Made by a program: the position numbers and the translations under genes. Below are positions 1 to 10,978 of a stretch of DNA of 64,000 bases, in pieces. Origin of the DNA: Malachius bipustulatus. Lineage: Eukaryota; Arthropoda; Insecta; Coleoptera; Melyridae. The DNA lies in assembly GCA_910589415.1 (NCBI GenBank), contig OU342637.1, positions 41,074,162 to 41,138,161 on the forward strand. Reading direction: 5' to 3'. The stretch's first letter is position 1; every line of letters begins with the position of its first letter. Under the pieces are notes generated by a model, which was not told the origin of the DNA, did no database searches, and saw nothing but the letters and a program-made list of their open reading frames with translations.

Positions 1-1175
1 AATAGGAAAAGTTCGGAATTGTAATAGAATGGTAGGCAAATCATGTTGAAGTTTGGGCCCGGAAAAGAGCGTATCGTTAGGCTCTTCGATCCCCTTGCAC
101 CGGCGTCAAAAACGACTCGAATTTTGGTGGAGACGCTGTCAGGCTTTAAGACACAGTGGTGAGGGAGATAAAAGGCCGATGAAGCTTTATACTCGGAACG
201 TGGAACTTCGGAAATGTAATTCTTTTGCAAATATTCTTTAAAGAAATCTGAATAAGCGACGTGCAGATCAGGATTTTTGTAAAGACGAGCTTCAAGGGAT
301 AGTAATCGCCGTAGGGCTTGGTTGTACGAATCTCCGAAATCAGGTTCATTTTGCCTGAAAGGAAGTGGAACCACAAATCTTCCAGAGATATCCCGAGAGA
401 CTGAGTCTTTGTATAATGTTTCACATTTAATATCATCTTGAGATAAGATCGCATTCGTTGTAGGCGGGTGTTCAATTTCCCAAAATTTTTGAAGAGTAAT
501 ATCTATTTGAGGCTCCAGAACAGTGGCACAACTAAGAAGCGAGGTAGTTTGCGATGAGCATTCCGTGCGGCCCTGAAGAATCCAACCGAAAACGGTTTCT
601 ATGGCTGCCGGTTCCCCAACTTTACCAAAAATGCGTCCTGAACCCAGCATGAAAGGAACTAATTCCGCACTGAGCAAAATATCTACTGGACCAGGAGTCT
701 GAAATTTGTCATCAGCTAAGGGTAAGTTTTCAATGTGAGACCAATTTTGTGAATTAAGGTAGACTCTTGGCTGATCTGAACAAATTCTAGGCAAAATGAT
801 TGCTTCAAAGGTAAAAATAGGATCTGTTTTACCCTGCGGTTTAATGAAACATTGAGTACTGCCACGGTTAGAAGTGGAGATCAAATTATTTATCCCTTCA
901 ATCGGTATTGAAGAATGTCGACGAGGCAAACCTAAACGATTCACGCAGCGTTCGGAAATGAAATTCGCCATGCTGGCGGTGTCGAAAAGAACACGTACCT
1001 TTTGGAACCTTCCCCATACATCCCGAATTTCAACTTCTGCTGTTGATAGCAGAACCGTCGAATGTTTCCTGAAAGTAGGGCTAGAAGAAGTAGAAAGCAG
1101 AGATGAGGCTGGATCATCATTTAAATTAGGTAGAGGATTTGGTAGAGGCGTGCTGCTTGCCGTATTTAATTGTTT
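1..1175 (-). pseudogene. BEL/Pao pol start: protease region and beginning of RT (partial)
   Basis: In the minus-strand frame one nucleotide back (-1) from gag, an open reading runs from about 1175 to about 95. It contains VLFDTASMANFI (the protease D-T-A active site), then GPVDILLSAELVP and VFGWILQGR, typical of DUF1758, and then a stretch leading to the RT motif VVFDAGA. Near position 90-95 the frame must shift by one base to keep reading into an SGPKLQHDLP-like motif, so this copy has at least one inactivating indel. The upstream boundary overlaps the end of gag. The remaining pol (RT, RNase H, integrase) is cut off by the window edge. Confidence 0.75.
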
Positions 1176-2506
1176 AATTGTAGTGCCGTATTTGTATGAA
1201 GGGAATTGGAAGCGTGTGGAGCGAACTCCCTTTTATTTAAATTCAAATGTAATAAAGTGTGATGCGAATATTGACAAATTCTACATGTTGTAGAAGATGG
1301 ACACTGGCGAACTGAATGTGACGAACGCAAACAATTGCCACATAAAGAGTGCCGTCTTACAAAAGCTAGTCTGTCTTGTGGAGTTTTTGCTAAAAAGATT
1401 TGACATCTATGAAGTGCATGTGAAGACGGACAAAGTAAACATTTTGAATTCTGGAGACGGTTATTTGACGTTGAGGGTTGTTGATTGTCAACCGAATTTA
1501 GAAATGCTGAAGGCATGGATCGTTGCTTATTATTCGAAAACGTCCGGTTTTCTAAGTTTTCTGAAAAACCAGAACGCTTAATTTTGTTGATAGGTGAGCT
1601 CGGCATCATGCACTGGACAGATTCTAAGGCCTTGCATTTGTTGCTCAAAAATGTGGTAAGTATTTTATACGTAGGCATCTCTGTGGTGCTATTTTCAATC
1701 TCAAACTCGGTGCGAGTTTTGTGATCTAACTTCTGCAATAACATATTAAAAACTAAAAAATCCCACGACTCTGTATTGAAATTCAAGACTTTTAGAGCGG
1801 CCAGATTTTCTGAAAATATGTCCAATAAATGACGAAGATCTTTCGATGAAGATCTTTGAAGAGGTGGAGCAGTGTATATCTCGTTAAAATAAGTAGTGGC
1901 TAAAAAACGCTTGTTTTGATATCTAGTCACTAGTGCGTCATATGCAATTTTATAATTATCTTCCGTCATCGGAATGGCTTTGATCAAATTAAAAGGATCG
2001 TCTTTTAAAGACGTCATGAGGTAATGAAATTTTTGTACATTTGCTAGGCTTTTGTTCTCATGAATAAGGCTGTTGTACAAGTCGAAAAATGCTGGCCATA
2101 GTTTTATGTTACCGTCGAATGTTGGTATGTTAATTTTTGGAAGTTTAACTCCAGAAACGGACGACCTATTAGGATCATTCACAGCTCCCGTCGATACTAC
2201 TGTATCCAAGGACATTTCATATTTTTTAGATTTTATAGCGTACAGATATTTATCGGCAGCGGCCCTAGCTTTGTCTTGATTTGTAAATTCAAGGTCATTT
2301 TCGACTAAAGAAATAATTTCGTTATGAAGGGCTTGAAATTCATCATAAATTACGTCGACAAAACCAGCTCTAGCTAAAAAATTATGTTTGTAAAATTCAT
2401 CAGCTGTTTGATTTACACTGTATTCGTAAATTTCTTTTAATCGAGTTAATGGTATCTTGCGTTTAAGCGCAAGCTTGGCAATTTTCTCCTCATTAGGATT
2501 AGGCAT
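1166..2506 (-). CDS. BEL/Pao gag protein (DUF1759, zinc knuckles)
   Basis: A 446-codon uninterrupted reading frame. Residues about 1-100 are a helical N-terminal region; KLPKINIPTFDG at about 121 opens the DUF1759 domain, which runs to about residue 290; a basic, Ser/Asn-rich linker follows; residues about 355-425 carry cysteine/histidine clusters (C-x2-C-x4-H...C and C-x2-C...C, then C-x2-C-x3-H-H) that would bind zinc and nucleic acid. The ATG at 2506 is the first in frame downstream of the primer binding site. Gag ends in TAA, and the protease continues in the -1 frame with an overlap of about 20 nt. The absence of stops suggests a fairly young insertion. Confidence 0.85.
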   Translation of the reverse strand: MPNPNEEKIAKLALKRKIPLTRLKEIYEYSVNQTADEFYKHNFLARAGFVDVIYDEFQALHNEIISLVENDLEFTNQDKARAAADKYLYAIKSKKYEMSLDTVVSTGAVNDPNRSSVSGVKLPKINIPTFDGNIKLWPAFFDLYNSLIHENKSLANVQKFHYLMTSLKDDPFNLIKAIPMTEDNYKIAYDALVTRYQNKRFLATTYFNEIYTAPPLQRSSSKDLRHLLDIFSENLAALKVLNFNTESWDFLVFNMLLQKLDHKTRTEFEIENSTTEMPTYKILTTFLSNKCKALESVQCMMPSSPINKIKRSGFSENLENRTFSNNKQRSMPSAFLNSVDNQQPSTSNNRLQNSKCLLCPSSHALHRCQIFLAKTPQDRLAFVRRHSLCGNCLRSSHSVRQCPSSTTCRICQYSHHTLLHLNLNKREFAPHASNSLHTNTALQLNN

Positions 2507-3049
2507 ATTCGTACCTGCTAAATGATTTTTGAGAGAGATAAAAATTAAAGGAATAAAATGTTATAATAACTGTAATAAATAAATTAATTAGGTACCTATT
2601 ATAACTTGCTTATCGTTTCGTATAGCTACCTGTTCAAGGCTTTAAAAATGATAAAGATTCGAGAAATAAACACTGTAAAGTAGTAGGTATACCTAAATGT
2701 ACCTAAACAAGATTATTATTATTTTAGAAATATTATTTAGTTAATAAACTGTGATAATTGAATGCGCTAGCAGACGAGCGGTCAAGCAGTTGATTTTGAA
2801 TAATTTCAGATTTTACACTGTCCTGGTGCTCCCCCCCACGGGCATACGTCTATGTTGGGTGGTGGTAGGAGATTATTGCGCACTGGATCGTTCTCCACTA
2901 CAAGACTGACTGATAAGTCGAAGACGGACTAATTGATAATAACTCAATAAAATAAAATAAAATTGAAGACTAAAGTAAAGATGGCACAAATCTTTTGAAT
3001 TTTCTTTAATTTGTAAAAATTGATTTAATATGAAAATGCTAGTGCCAAT

Positions 3050-3066
3050 CCCGGGTCGATGGACCA
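3050..3066 (-). other. Primer binding site of the BEL/Pao element
   Basis: Immediately downstream of the LTR on the minus strand lies TGGTCCATCGACCCGGG, within the layout LTR-TTT-TGGTCC. A TGG-starting site next to the LTR is where a tRNA 3' end primes reverse transcription. Which tRNA it matches was not determined. Confidence 0.6.
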
Positions 3067-3070
3067 AAAA

Positions 3071-3607
3071 TGTTGTCTACAAACGTTGGTTATAGTGGAC
3101 TGTATTTTATTTATTTTGAAAAATTGTAAAATTGTGTTATAAATTATGCTGTATACCAAAAAAACGAACGCACATTGAAGAGGCACTCACCTTTTGCCGT
3201 TGTTGGTCCCGTCGTTGAGAGCTCTCAAAGGTTGTTCTGTTGTTTTCGGGAAGCAGGATCACAAATATCACAAATGTTAGAGAAAATGTAATTTTAAACG
3301 ATTGTTTAGAATGGCTGAATGGGCCGTATCACCGGTTTCTCGTCGTCGCTTCTCTTCACTCGCCCGCGTATCTTCTTGTATTGCTTGACCAGGGAGTGGG
3401 GCGGGTTTGTGCACACAGCAATATGCGTTTTTCCGCGAAAATAATTAAATTTAAAATAAAAGATATCCAGTCCCCAACAGTAGGTATAATACATATTTAT
3501 ATTGATAATAATAATTAAGTATAAGTATGACTTATTATTTATACTAAATGAATGTAAATGCTATGACGCGGTATTTGTCATTCCTTCTACAATTTCTTGC
3601 GAGAACA
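3071..3607 (-). repeat. 5' LTR of the BEL/Pao element
   Basis: The boundary at 3071 is set by the primer binding site: on the plus strand the LTR begins TGTTGTCTAC. The outer end is placed near 3607 where the sequence reads GAGAACACA, giving TGTT...AACA-like ends. A GTGAGT splice-donor-like motif lies inside it on the minus strand at about 3185-3190. The partner LTR is outside the window, so the outer end is an estimate. Confidence 0.55.
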
Positions 3608-5593
3608 CATTTCCTAAAAATCTACATTTACTTACTCCACAGAATAATTAGGTAGATGCGAAATTTGAATTTTCAACTGACAGATACTCTGTTGTAGTGG
3701 CAATAATTGACGTTGCGTTGGTAACCAAACATTGATAATTAAGTAAATAATAAAACTGTCACGTTAATTACAGAGGTCATAAAATAATTCACGAAGTTAT
3801 ATTTATTTTTGTATTATTTCTTGAATACTTGAATAACGGACTTTGATTTTGAGTCTCAATATTATTTTTCTGCACTTAAGCTAAGAACCAATACACTATT
3901 CCTTCTTTCTCGGAGACAGTGCGTATGTTGTTTTGTTTTTTTAAACAAAACGAAATATTCTTGGACCGCAACAACAAGTTCTCAGTTCAACAGCAAATAC
4001 CTAGGCTCCAAGCTAATACGAGTGTTGATGTATATTTAATTTAATATTTTGAAATATTTAATTTGAATCAGTACTTAAATTGAATTAAGACTGAAAAAGC
4101 ACATGTTAACAGACTCATTGGTAACATCCCCCTGAGAAGAAGAATAAAGTAAGTACTTGACCTAAGTCCCCTGATGAAAAGAAGTAATTTGCAAGTGATA
4201 GGCACTACGTGAAGATAGAAGATGATTATATGATTACATTGCCGTATACGGCCAAAGGAGAATCTTATACATAACAGGCAAAAATACTGAGACATCTACT
4301 CGAAGTTGTTTTTTCTAAAAGTGTTAATGAATATATAAAATGCAAAGGCAGTATACCTGCCTATCTATCAAATAATCGTCACTTCCCAAATAGGGAAGCC
4401 TTGATAAATAAAGTCATCAATAAAGTAGCAAGAAATAAAATTTTATCAACAAGCACTACGATTTTCATTTTACCTACCTCTTTAAATAAGGAATGTGTTC
4501 AAATAATATTTTTATAATGTAAAAGCAATAGCCACAAGCATTGCAATATGCAGTCTATACGTTATACAAACATAAAAAATTATTAGTTTTTGACATTTCA
4601 ACAGAACCTCAATTATTGTTGTCTAGAAATCCTGAAAATAGAAATATGTCAATTATCTTTCGATTTTAATATTTTTATATGAACCTGTGGCACTGCTTGC
4701 ATTGAACTGACAACGCTGTCAGTTTTTTGCCCATTTAAAATGCATTGCCCTATGCTACCCACACTGCATATTATCTATGGCCATTACTATAGAACATAGT
4801 AGAGAACTTCACTGACCTCAGCAAAAGATTTAATTACCTTGCTCGAATTAATTCCAAAAATTTTATTTTGAACATTTGAGCCTTTGACTCCTCGATAACG
4901 AGGCATATTCTTCTTTATTACTTTATAATTACCTTTGTATTTATCGTCTTAACTTATTTCCACATTAAGCAACCTTTACTACAATGTATTCCAACTCTAT
5001 TCGGACCTAGTCGGCTATGGATTAAGAAAATGATCAATCCAGTATCATACATTTGACAGTGCACTGACAAGTGTTAACATTTTAGGTTATGCGTTGTTTC
5101 GATAATGTAATTCTCAAAATGAAGCAACATTATCAAGCCTTGGTTAAGCACCGAGAAACTAATGTATATCTTTTTAAATAATCGTACTGTCTTTTCACTG
5201 TTATACTTCCTTTGTTCCCATCCTTCACACTAATGTTTCGATCTAGTATCATTTCCTGTCACACCTGTTTCATAGAGTATCCCATAATATAAGAGTCCTA
5301 TAATATCAGAGGGATTAAATGAAATACCTCTATGTAATACCTATTAAACATAATCTAACATATCTAAATCTTCTCAATTTAAACTCCAATCATAATATAC
5401 CGCTCTTAATTATTCGTCTCAGACAATCCAAAAATTCCATAACATAAGAGCATTTCATTAAAAAAACATCACTTTAATATGCGACTCTCATATGGGGACA
5501 CTGTATAGTCCAAAATAATTTTAAATTATGGCCATTGCAATCCTATAGGTATTTGAATTTGTAAAAAAAATTGAAAAATCCATCGTTTGGCTT
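3608..5593. other. Non-coding, AT-rich; no gene seen
   Basis: Short shadow reading frames only. No splice-consistent HERC1 exon, RT or transposase motif was found. Probably HERC1 intron or decayed repeats. Confidence 0.5.
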
Positions 5594-5792
5594 ACAGAGA
5601 GCAACTTGAACGACCTGGGACACTTAATTTTTTTTTTTTTATTAGGTACTTATTTATTTATTCAAGGTCCTTAGAAACAAAAAGTTTATATCAGGAATCT
5701 ATGAAATAAATTTCTAATAAAATTAACAGTAAGTAACACAACATCAATAATTAAAAAAAGGTGTCCCAGAGGTTGTTCAAGTTGCTCTCTGT
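5594..5792. mobile_element. Short MITE with ~30-bp inverted ends
   Basis: Left end ACAGAGAGCAACTTGAAC followed by (G)ACCTGGGACAC; the right end at 5761-5792 is its inverted form with a few mismatches. The interior is about 135 bp, AT-rich, with a T12 run and no coding capacity. A clear target duplication was not seen. Confidence 0.6.
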
Positions 5793-6383
5793 TCAGAGCT
5801 GGTACCTGAAAAGTTGGTTGCATAGAACAAGCCTAATGTTTGCGTAAAATTTAAACCAACGCAAGCAAGCAGGTGCGTTTACCATCCCTCCTTCTCCTGC
5901 CACCCTCATTCCCGTTTTCACGAAGAAAATCGTAGATTCGTCTGGTCACCTCTGGCCGAGACACAAACATCGCTCATTCACGTCGGTTCCGCTACGGTCC
6001 TTCATGAATAACTCAAAACTCAACCTAAATCACTAAAATTAAATCTCTCAACTCATTAACCGGTAATTAAAGTGACTAGCGCCTATAATCGGTTGTGACA
6101 TCAGCATTCCGAGAATTCAAGCGACTGGCACCCTCTCTCCAAGGTGAGTGCACTATTATTATTTTATTCCCTTGCTTTTGTTCTCAAAAACCAAATTTAA
6201 ACATCAAATCACAACACTCTCTGTGAGGCAAACAATGGATTTTTCAATTTTTTTTTCGCCCAGCATATTTAGTGTACTATAAATTAGTAAGACATAGAGA
6301 TGCTGATGATTAAACGCGGCTACAAAGTCCTTCTGATAAGTACTTGCTATTATTAATTGATTGTGTTCAAGGAGAAAACTCAC
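5793..6383. other. HERC1 intron downstream of exon H; unclassified
   Basis: No coding motif. A plus-strand CAAG/GTGAGT at about 6140-6150 looks like a splice donor, but the sequence before it has no open frame of any length. Nothing else can be supported. Confidence 0.4.
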
Positions 6384-6675
6384 ATTGACGTAACTTCCGA
6401 CGCTATTTCTTCTACTGACGGCAGCAGCAACGTGGCTCATATTGGAGGCGGCTTCCTCGTCTTCCTCGTCCGCCTGCCCTCCTTCATAATTTCTAAGCAA
6501 AGGACGTCCCTCTCCACGCACATGTAGTCGTTCTCGATCCATGTGCTCGGTCAACAGAGAAGCTAGTTGATGGGAAGTTGAGAAGAGCGGACTGCTTGCA
6601 TACATCATACTCTGCATACGGGCAGCGGCAGCACATCGAACAGAAGGCGAGTCAAGGGGTGCACTTGTGCCGACT
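6384..6675 (-). CDS. HERC1: HERC1 exon H (downstream of UBA, acidic linker)
   Basis: Acceptor TTACAG at 6681-6676; donor AAT/GTGAGT with exon end at 6384. The exon starts with one base (A) that completes an AG left by exon G, giving Arg, then VGTSAPLDSPSV. It encodes 97 further codons and ends in phase 0. The protein is rich in Ser/Met, then has an acidic stretch ADEEDEEAA and ends RRNSVGSYVN. I do not recognise a domain, and similarity to vertebrate HERC1 is not evident here. The assignment rests on the matching splice phase, strand and open frame; it could be an insect-specific linker. No next exon was found between 6383 and 1. Confidence 0.7.
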
Positions 6676-7230
6676 CTGTAATTTAATCAATAATAATATC
6701 TTTAATATCTTTAATATTGTTAAGAAAAATATATTGAAGAATAATAGTTGTTTACATATTTTCAATTATTGCTGCTGTACTAACTTTACAACTAATCTGT
6801 TGAGATGTGATTTCGTCCCCGAAACGTTAGCGGAGGGGACAAACACATCAACAGCTAAGATCGCACTTTTATGTGAGAAGTGTAATATACCACCCCCAGG
6901 GTAAGCAGTTTTTCTTAAAAATAATCTTCATCATCAGTGAAACTTAAGGAGAAGCCCGGCATTAATTAAGAAAAACTATTTGCAAGTGAGATTTCCTTTA
7001 TAAACACTGCTGCAACAATGAACTGGACTTTCACCTACACGACCGTTAAAGCTACGAGGGAATCTTTACCACGCACTGCAGACGTGAAACCTAAAGGGTA
7101 GAGAGTGCAATGGTCAGTCGAATTAAAGAGAGATGGATGGAGCAAAAAGGGTTGCATAGGTATAAAAATAGCAATAGCAGTGCTGGCCAGCCAAAAGACA
7201 CTTCCCTCCGATTCCTCTTAACCCTTGGGT
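6676..7230. other. Intron sequence, unclassified
   Basis: AT-rich sequence with small shadow frames on the plus strand; no repeat structure or coding motif recognised. Confidence 0.4.
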
Positions 7231-7437
7231 GGATTGAGAATAGACTCTCCGCTCTTTTTGTTTAATTTGTTTTACTTGTTATTCAAATCGACGCCATTGG
7301 ATTGAGAACAGACTCTCCTTTATTTTTGTTGTTGTTACTTGTTAATTTAACTGACGCCATTGGATTGAAAATAGACTCTCCTCTGGTTTTATATGTATTA
7401 ATATAACCAACACCGGTGGATTGAGAACAGACTCTCC
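7231..7437 (+). repeat. Four-unit degenerate tandem repeat
   Basis: The 20-mer GGATTGAGAACAGACTCTCC (or a one- or two-base variant) occurs at 7231, 7299, 7362 and 7418, separated by T-rich spacers, giving periods of 68, 63 and 56 bp. It sits about 30 bp upstream of a 5'-truncated non-LTR copy on the same strand. Confidence 0.8.
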
Positions 7438-7466
7438 ACTAGTTTTTGTTTTTTTTTTAACCTATT

Positions 7467-9084
7467 AATTAACGAACACCTCTCCAAACTCCGGGCAGAA
7501 GTTCGAAGGCTTTTTAATAAAGCCAAGCTCGACGGATACTGGCAGGACTACACCATCGCTTTGACAACCTACAACAAAGAAGTAAGGAAAGCAAAAAGAA
7601 AGAGCTTCAGGGAATTTTGAGAACATCACAACAACACCTGAAGCATCTAGACTATATAAGGCATTAGCGAAGGGCACTGCTCAGGGAACAATGTCACTCA
7701 GAAAACTGGATGGTAACTATACAGAAGATGAAGAGCAGAGAGCTCTACTTCTGTTGAAAACTCACTTTCCAGGTAGTTCACTGGAAAGAGATCAGACCAC
7801 CCACGTGAAATTTGGGAAACCAAAAAAGGAAAATTGGGACACTGCTAAAATAATATGCACTCCCGGAAGAAGGTTGAAGTGGGCCATCGACACCTTTCAA
7901 CCATTTAAATCACCTGGAGTGGATGGCATATTTCTGGCTCTCTTGCAAAGAGGACTGGACGATCTCATACCACACCTGGTTAGAATATTCAGAAGCAGCT
8001 TGGCGATGGCATATATATACCACAAGCCTAGAGAAGAGCACGGGTCACCTTTATTCCCAAAGTGGGAAAAAAGGACATCACCCTTCCGAAGTCATTCAGA
8101 CCCATCTGTCTTACATCATTCCTATTGAAGACAATGGAGAAAGTCGTCGACAACTATATAAGAACAGAAACACTGAACAGGGTGCCGCTACACCCAAGTC
8201 AGCATGCGCACAGAGCGGGCAGGTCGAGAGAGACCGCGCTGTACGAGCTGACTGAAAAGATTCAGGACACTCTGGAGTACAAGGAAATCGCCATCTGCGC
8301 CTTCCTTGATATAGAAGCAGCATTAGACAATACAAAGCACGATGCTGTCAAGAAAGCCTTAGCAAAAAGAGGAGTAGACAACACAACATCAAAATGGATT
8401 CAGAACATGTTGTCTACAAGATTAGTTGAAACCAATGTGGGCAAGAACACCATCCAGATAAACACAACTAAAGGATGCCCACAAGCTACTCACCGAGAAC
8501 GGCATTACCTGCATTGGGTATTCCGATGACATCGTCATAATAGCCCGAGGTAAATTTAAAAATACTCTCTGCGACATTATACAGAGAGGGTTAAATATAA
8601 CCCTGATATGGTGCCAGGAAGTAGGACTTAACATCAACCCCACAAAAACAACACTTGTACCATTCACAAGAAGACTGAAGCTTCCAAAACTCAAAGCCAT
8701 ACGCTTGAGCAAAGTGTATTTAGAATGGAAGGAAGAAGATAAATTTCTAGGAGTAACACTAGACAAAAAGCTACTGTGGAACCAGCACCTGGACAAAACA
8801 GTAAGTAAGGCCACTACCGTTCTCATGGTGTGCAGGAGAATGGCTACCAGAACATGGGGCTGTAACCCACACATTCTGCGCTAGATGTACACCATGCTAG
8901 TGAGACCTATCATCACATACGGAGCGGTTGCTTGGTACAAAAGAACTAAGCTAGTAACAGCAAAGAAAAGACTTGAGAAGATCCAGAGACTTGCGTGTCT
9001 CTGCATCACAGGAGCAATGAGAATCGGCCCAGCCGCTGCGTTGGAAGTAATCCTGGATCTGACACCACTACATTTGGTGATAGA
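7467..9084 (+). pseudogene. RNase H-bearing non-LTR retrotransposon, copy 1: RT part
   Basis: Frameshifted reading on the plus strand matches, part by part, the copy at 42370-46990 and the better preserved element at 36414-38980. Recognisable pieces are LLLLKTHFPGSS, the PFKSPGVDGIF motif before RT, SFRPICLTSFLLK (RT block 1), FLDIEAALDN (first catalytic Asp region), a truncated GCPQ with the following QGG block deleted, YSDDIVIIA (YADD degraded to YSDD), then FLGVTLDKKLLWN and ITYGAVAWYK of the thumb. Multiple frameshifts, an in-frame stop at 8883 and the YADD loss make it dead. The 5' end is truncated at about 7467. It is interrupted after LTPLHLVIE at about 9084. Confidence 0.85.
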
Positions 9085-9476
9085 AATTTTCTGAATGATC
9101 TGGATAATATATTTTCTTATCTTTGTAGTATGTTTGATTGCATAGTTTGTACGGGGGACTTTAATCTGGACTTTTTTAAGGTACCGAACGCGGTCACATC
9201 ATGTTTAGATTCATTCAATTTGATTCAAATACTTAATGAACCTACTAGAGTGACAAGGAGTTCAAGCACGTTGATAGATCCTATTTTTGTTTCAAAAACC
9301 TTGACTGTAAATAATTGTGGTACAATTGACAATAGTATTTCTGACCACCATCTGGCATTTGGGGACTTCGTTATACCAAAGAGCAAAATGTCTCCTAGAT
9401 ATATCTCTTATAGAGTCTTTAACAAGCTGAACTACGAGACATTTTCGGAAGATATGGCGAATATGCCATGGGTAGA
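9085..9476 (+). pseudogene. Non-LTR apurinic endonuclease fragment
   Basis: Open frame containing TGDFNLDFF (the catalytic GDFN motif), DSFNLIQILNEPTRVT, STLIDPIFVS and NSISDHHLAFGDF (the SDHH motif), which together identify the C-terminal half of an AP-type endonuclease from a CR1/Jockey-like element. It belongs to a lineage different from the surrounding RT and ends abruptly where a TA-flanked CAGGGTG end starts at 9479. Related fragments lie at 15480-16085 and 62640-63110. Confidence 0.75.
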
Positions 9477-9478
9477 TA

Positions 9479-10132
9479 CAGGGTGGGAAATTTTTGTACT
9501 ACCCATCATTAGGATCTCGTAAACCGTAAGAGATACAGGGTCGGTTAAATTAGAGAAAAGTTGCGCTATTTTATGGCCATCTCGAATCCGTCAAAACATG
9601 CAAGATATCTGTGACCGTTCCTGAAATATCCTGAAAAAACTGAAAAATCGAGAAATCTTATTTTTGGAATATCTTTCTTACCATTGGAAATTAATAAATA
9701 ATTTTTTGTAGCCTTACATAAGCCGTTATAAGCTATTTATCTGACGTTTAAAAAATTTTCACAGCCGACTAGATCCCAGAGTTTTCATAGTCAACTTTCG
9801 TTTTTCTTATGGCCGCCATATTATTTTTTTATGTCGTTCGATAAGAAAAAAATAATGGAAACCAAAAACTAATAAATTTCAAAAAATAACTTTCAAAAAT
9901 TTTTGTTCTTTTTTTTTCTAAAAAAAGACAACTTTTTAGATCGAATATCATAGAGAAATTAACAACCTATAAGGCAAGCAGTATGACTTCATATTGGCCT
10001 ATTTCAGTTAAGAACTATCTGTTTTTCTTTGAAAAAAGAAGAATAAAAATTTTCCAATTTTTTTTTTTTCTAAAATTTATTAATTTTTGGTTTACATTAT
10101 TTTTTTCTTATCGAACGACATAAAAAAATAAT
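9479..10132. mobile_element. Partial CAGGGTG-end DNA element with internal hairpin
   Basis: Begins TA/CAGGGTGGGAAATTT, the type of end seen on the other TA-flanked elements in the window. Arms at about 9826-9890 and 10064-10132 form an imperfect hairpin (ATGTCGTTCGATAAGAAA against its complement). No matching CACCCTG right end was found before the RNase H sequence resumes at about 10250, so it is truncated or rearranged. Non-coding. Confidence 0.5.
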
Positions 10133-10250
10133 TATAATATTAATATTATTAATATTATAATATTTTAGCCGTAAATATTAGTATTAAATATTAATATTAA
10201 TATTTAATATTAAATATTAATATTAAATATTATTAAATATTATTAATAAA
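10133..10250. repeat. AT-rich simple repeat (TAATATTAAATAT)
   Basis: Low-complexity run made almost entirely of AATATTA-type words, between the hairpin element and the resumed RNase H fragment. Confidence 0.85.
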
Positions 10251-10978
10251 TATTAGCAGCCGTAAAGACGCTAAGCTCTTCGACCATCAGCTCCAATATG
10301 GCTTGGGAGTGTCTAGGAAAACTGAACGAATTAGGCAAGAAAAATAAAATTCACCGCAAGTGGATACCGGGCCATTCCAAAATCAAGGGAAACGAACGTG
10401 CCCACTCATTGGCAAGAAAAGGAGCATAGACACCCTTCATAGGACCAGAACCATTCTGTGACTTCGAAGATACTTTCTTCAAGGCAGAACTCCAAAAGGA
10501 AGAAGAAAAACTGAGAGAAACCCAATGGAGGGACCTCTCAGGGTTGGGACAAGCCAAAGAACTTCTCGGGAATTTTAACCGAGAGAGGTCGAAGATACTC
10601 TTCAACCTCAACAAGGAACGTCTCAGAACACTGACGGGATTCCTAACGGGACATTGTAAGCTCAAAGAACACCTGAGGAAGTTAGGCATAGAAGAGAATG
10701 GCGTCTGTAGATTCTGAAAGTAGACGAGACACCACGTCACCTACTGTTCAACTGCGATGCGTTAGAACTCAAAAGAAGTAATGTTCTGGGCCACCACTAG
10801 CTAGAGGCCGGGAACTTACCCGACCTTGATCCTCTCAAAATCCTGAAGTTTCTCAAGGAAACGGACCTGGAGAGGGTGCTTCACTAAAGAAATTCCACAC
10901 CAGACGAAGAACAGTAGAGGGGATACAATAGATCTTTTAGGTCGCAGTAACTTGATCACCCTCAATATACAAATAAAA
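10250..10978 (+). pseudogene. Copy 1 of the RNase H-bearing non-LTR element: 3' part
   Basis: Resumes the element broken at 9084. It matches 46297-46990 almost base for base: the end of RNase H (IPGHS region), the ERSKILFNLNKERLRTLTGF stretch, a degraded CCHC zinc motif, and a 3' UTR ending TTGATCACCCTCAA followed by an ACAAATAAAAATACAA tail. About 375 bp present in copy 2 is missing at the break, so the interruption involved a deletion as well as insertion. Stops in all frames. Confidence 0.8.

Larger units (their letters stand above)
1..3607 (-). mobile_element. BEL/Pao LTR retrotransposon, 5' half
   Basis: Reading leftwards on the minus strand, the order is LTR (3607-3071), primer binding site, leader (about 3045-2507), gag (2506-1166) and the start of pol (to position 1, where the window cuts it). 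The gag has the DUF1759 domain and zinc knuckles, and the pol start has an aspartic-protease/DUF1758 region, the signature of BEL/Pao elements. The 3' half and 3' LTR are outside the window, so target duplication and LTR identity cannot be checked. It lies in an intron of HERC1 or just beyond, in the same orientation as the host gene. Confidence 0.85.

Noticed and set aside
6137..6152. Plus-strand splice donor CAAG/GTGAGT suggesting a second gene start
   Set aside because: No open frame or acceptor can be paired with it; a similar donor-like word occurs by chance in the BEL/Pao LTR.
6578..6904. 108-codon plus-strand frame
   Set aside because: It overlaps HERC1 exon H on the other strand and the rest is intron; a shadow.
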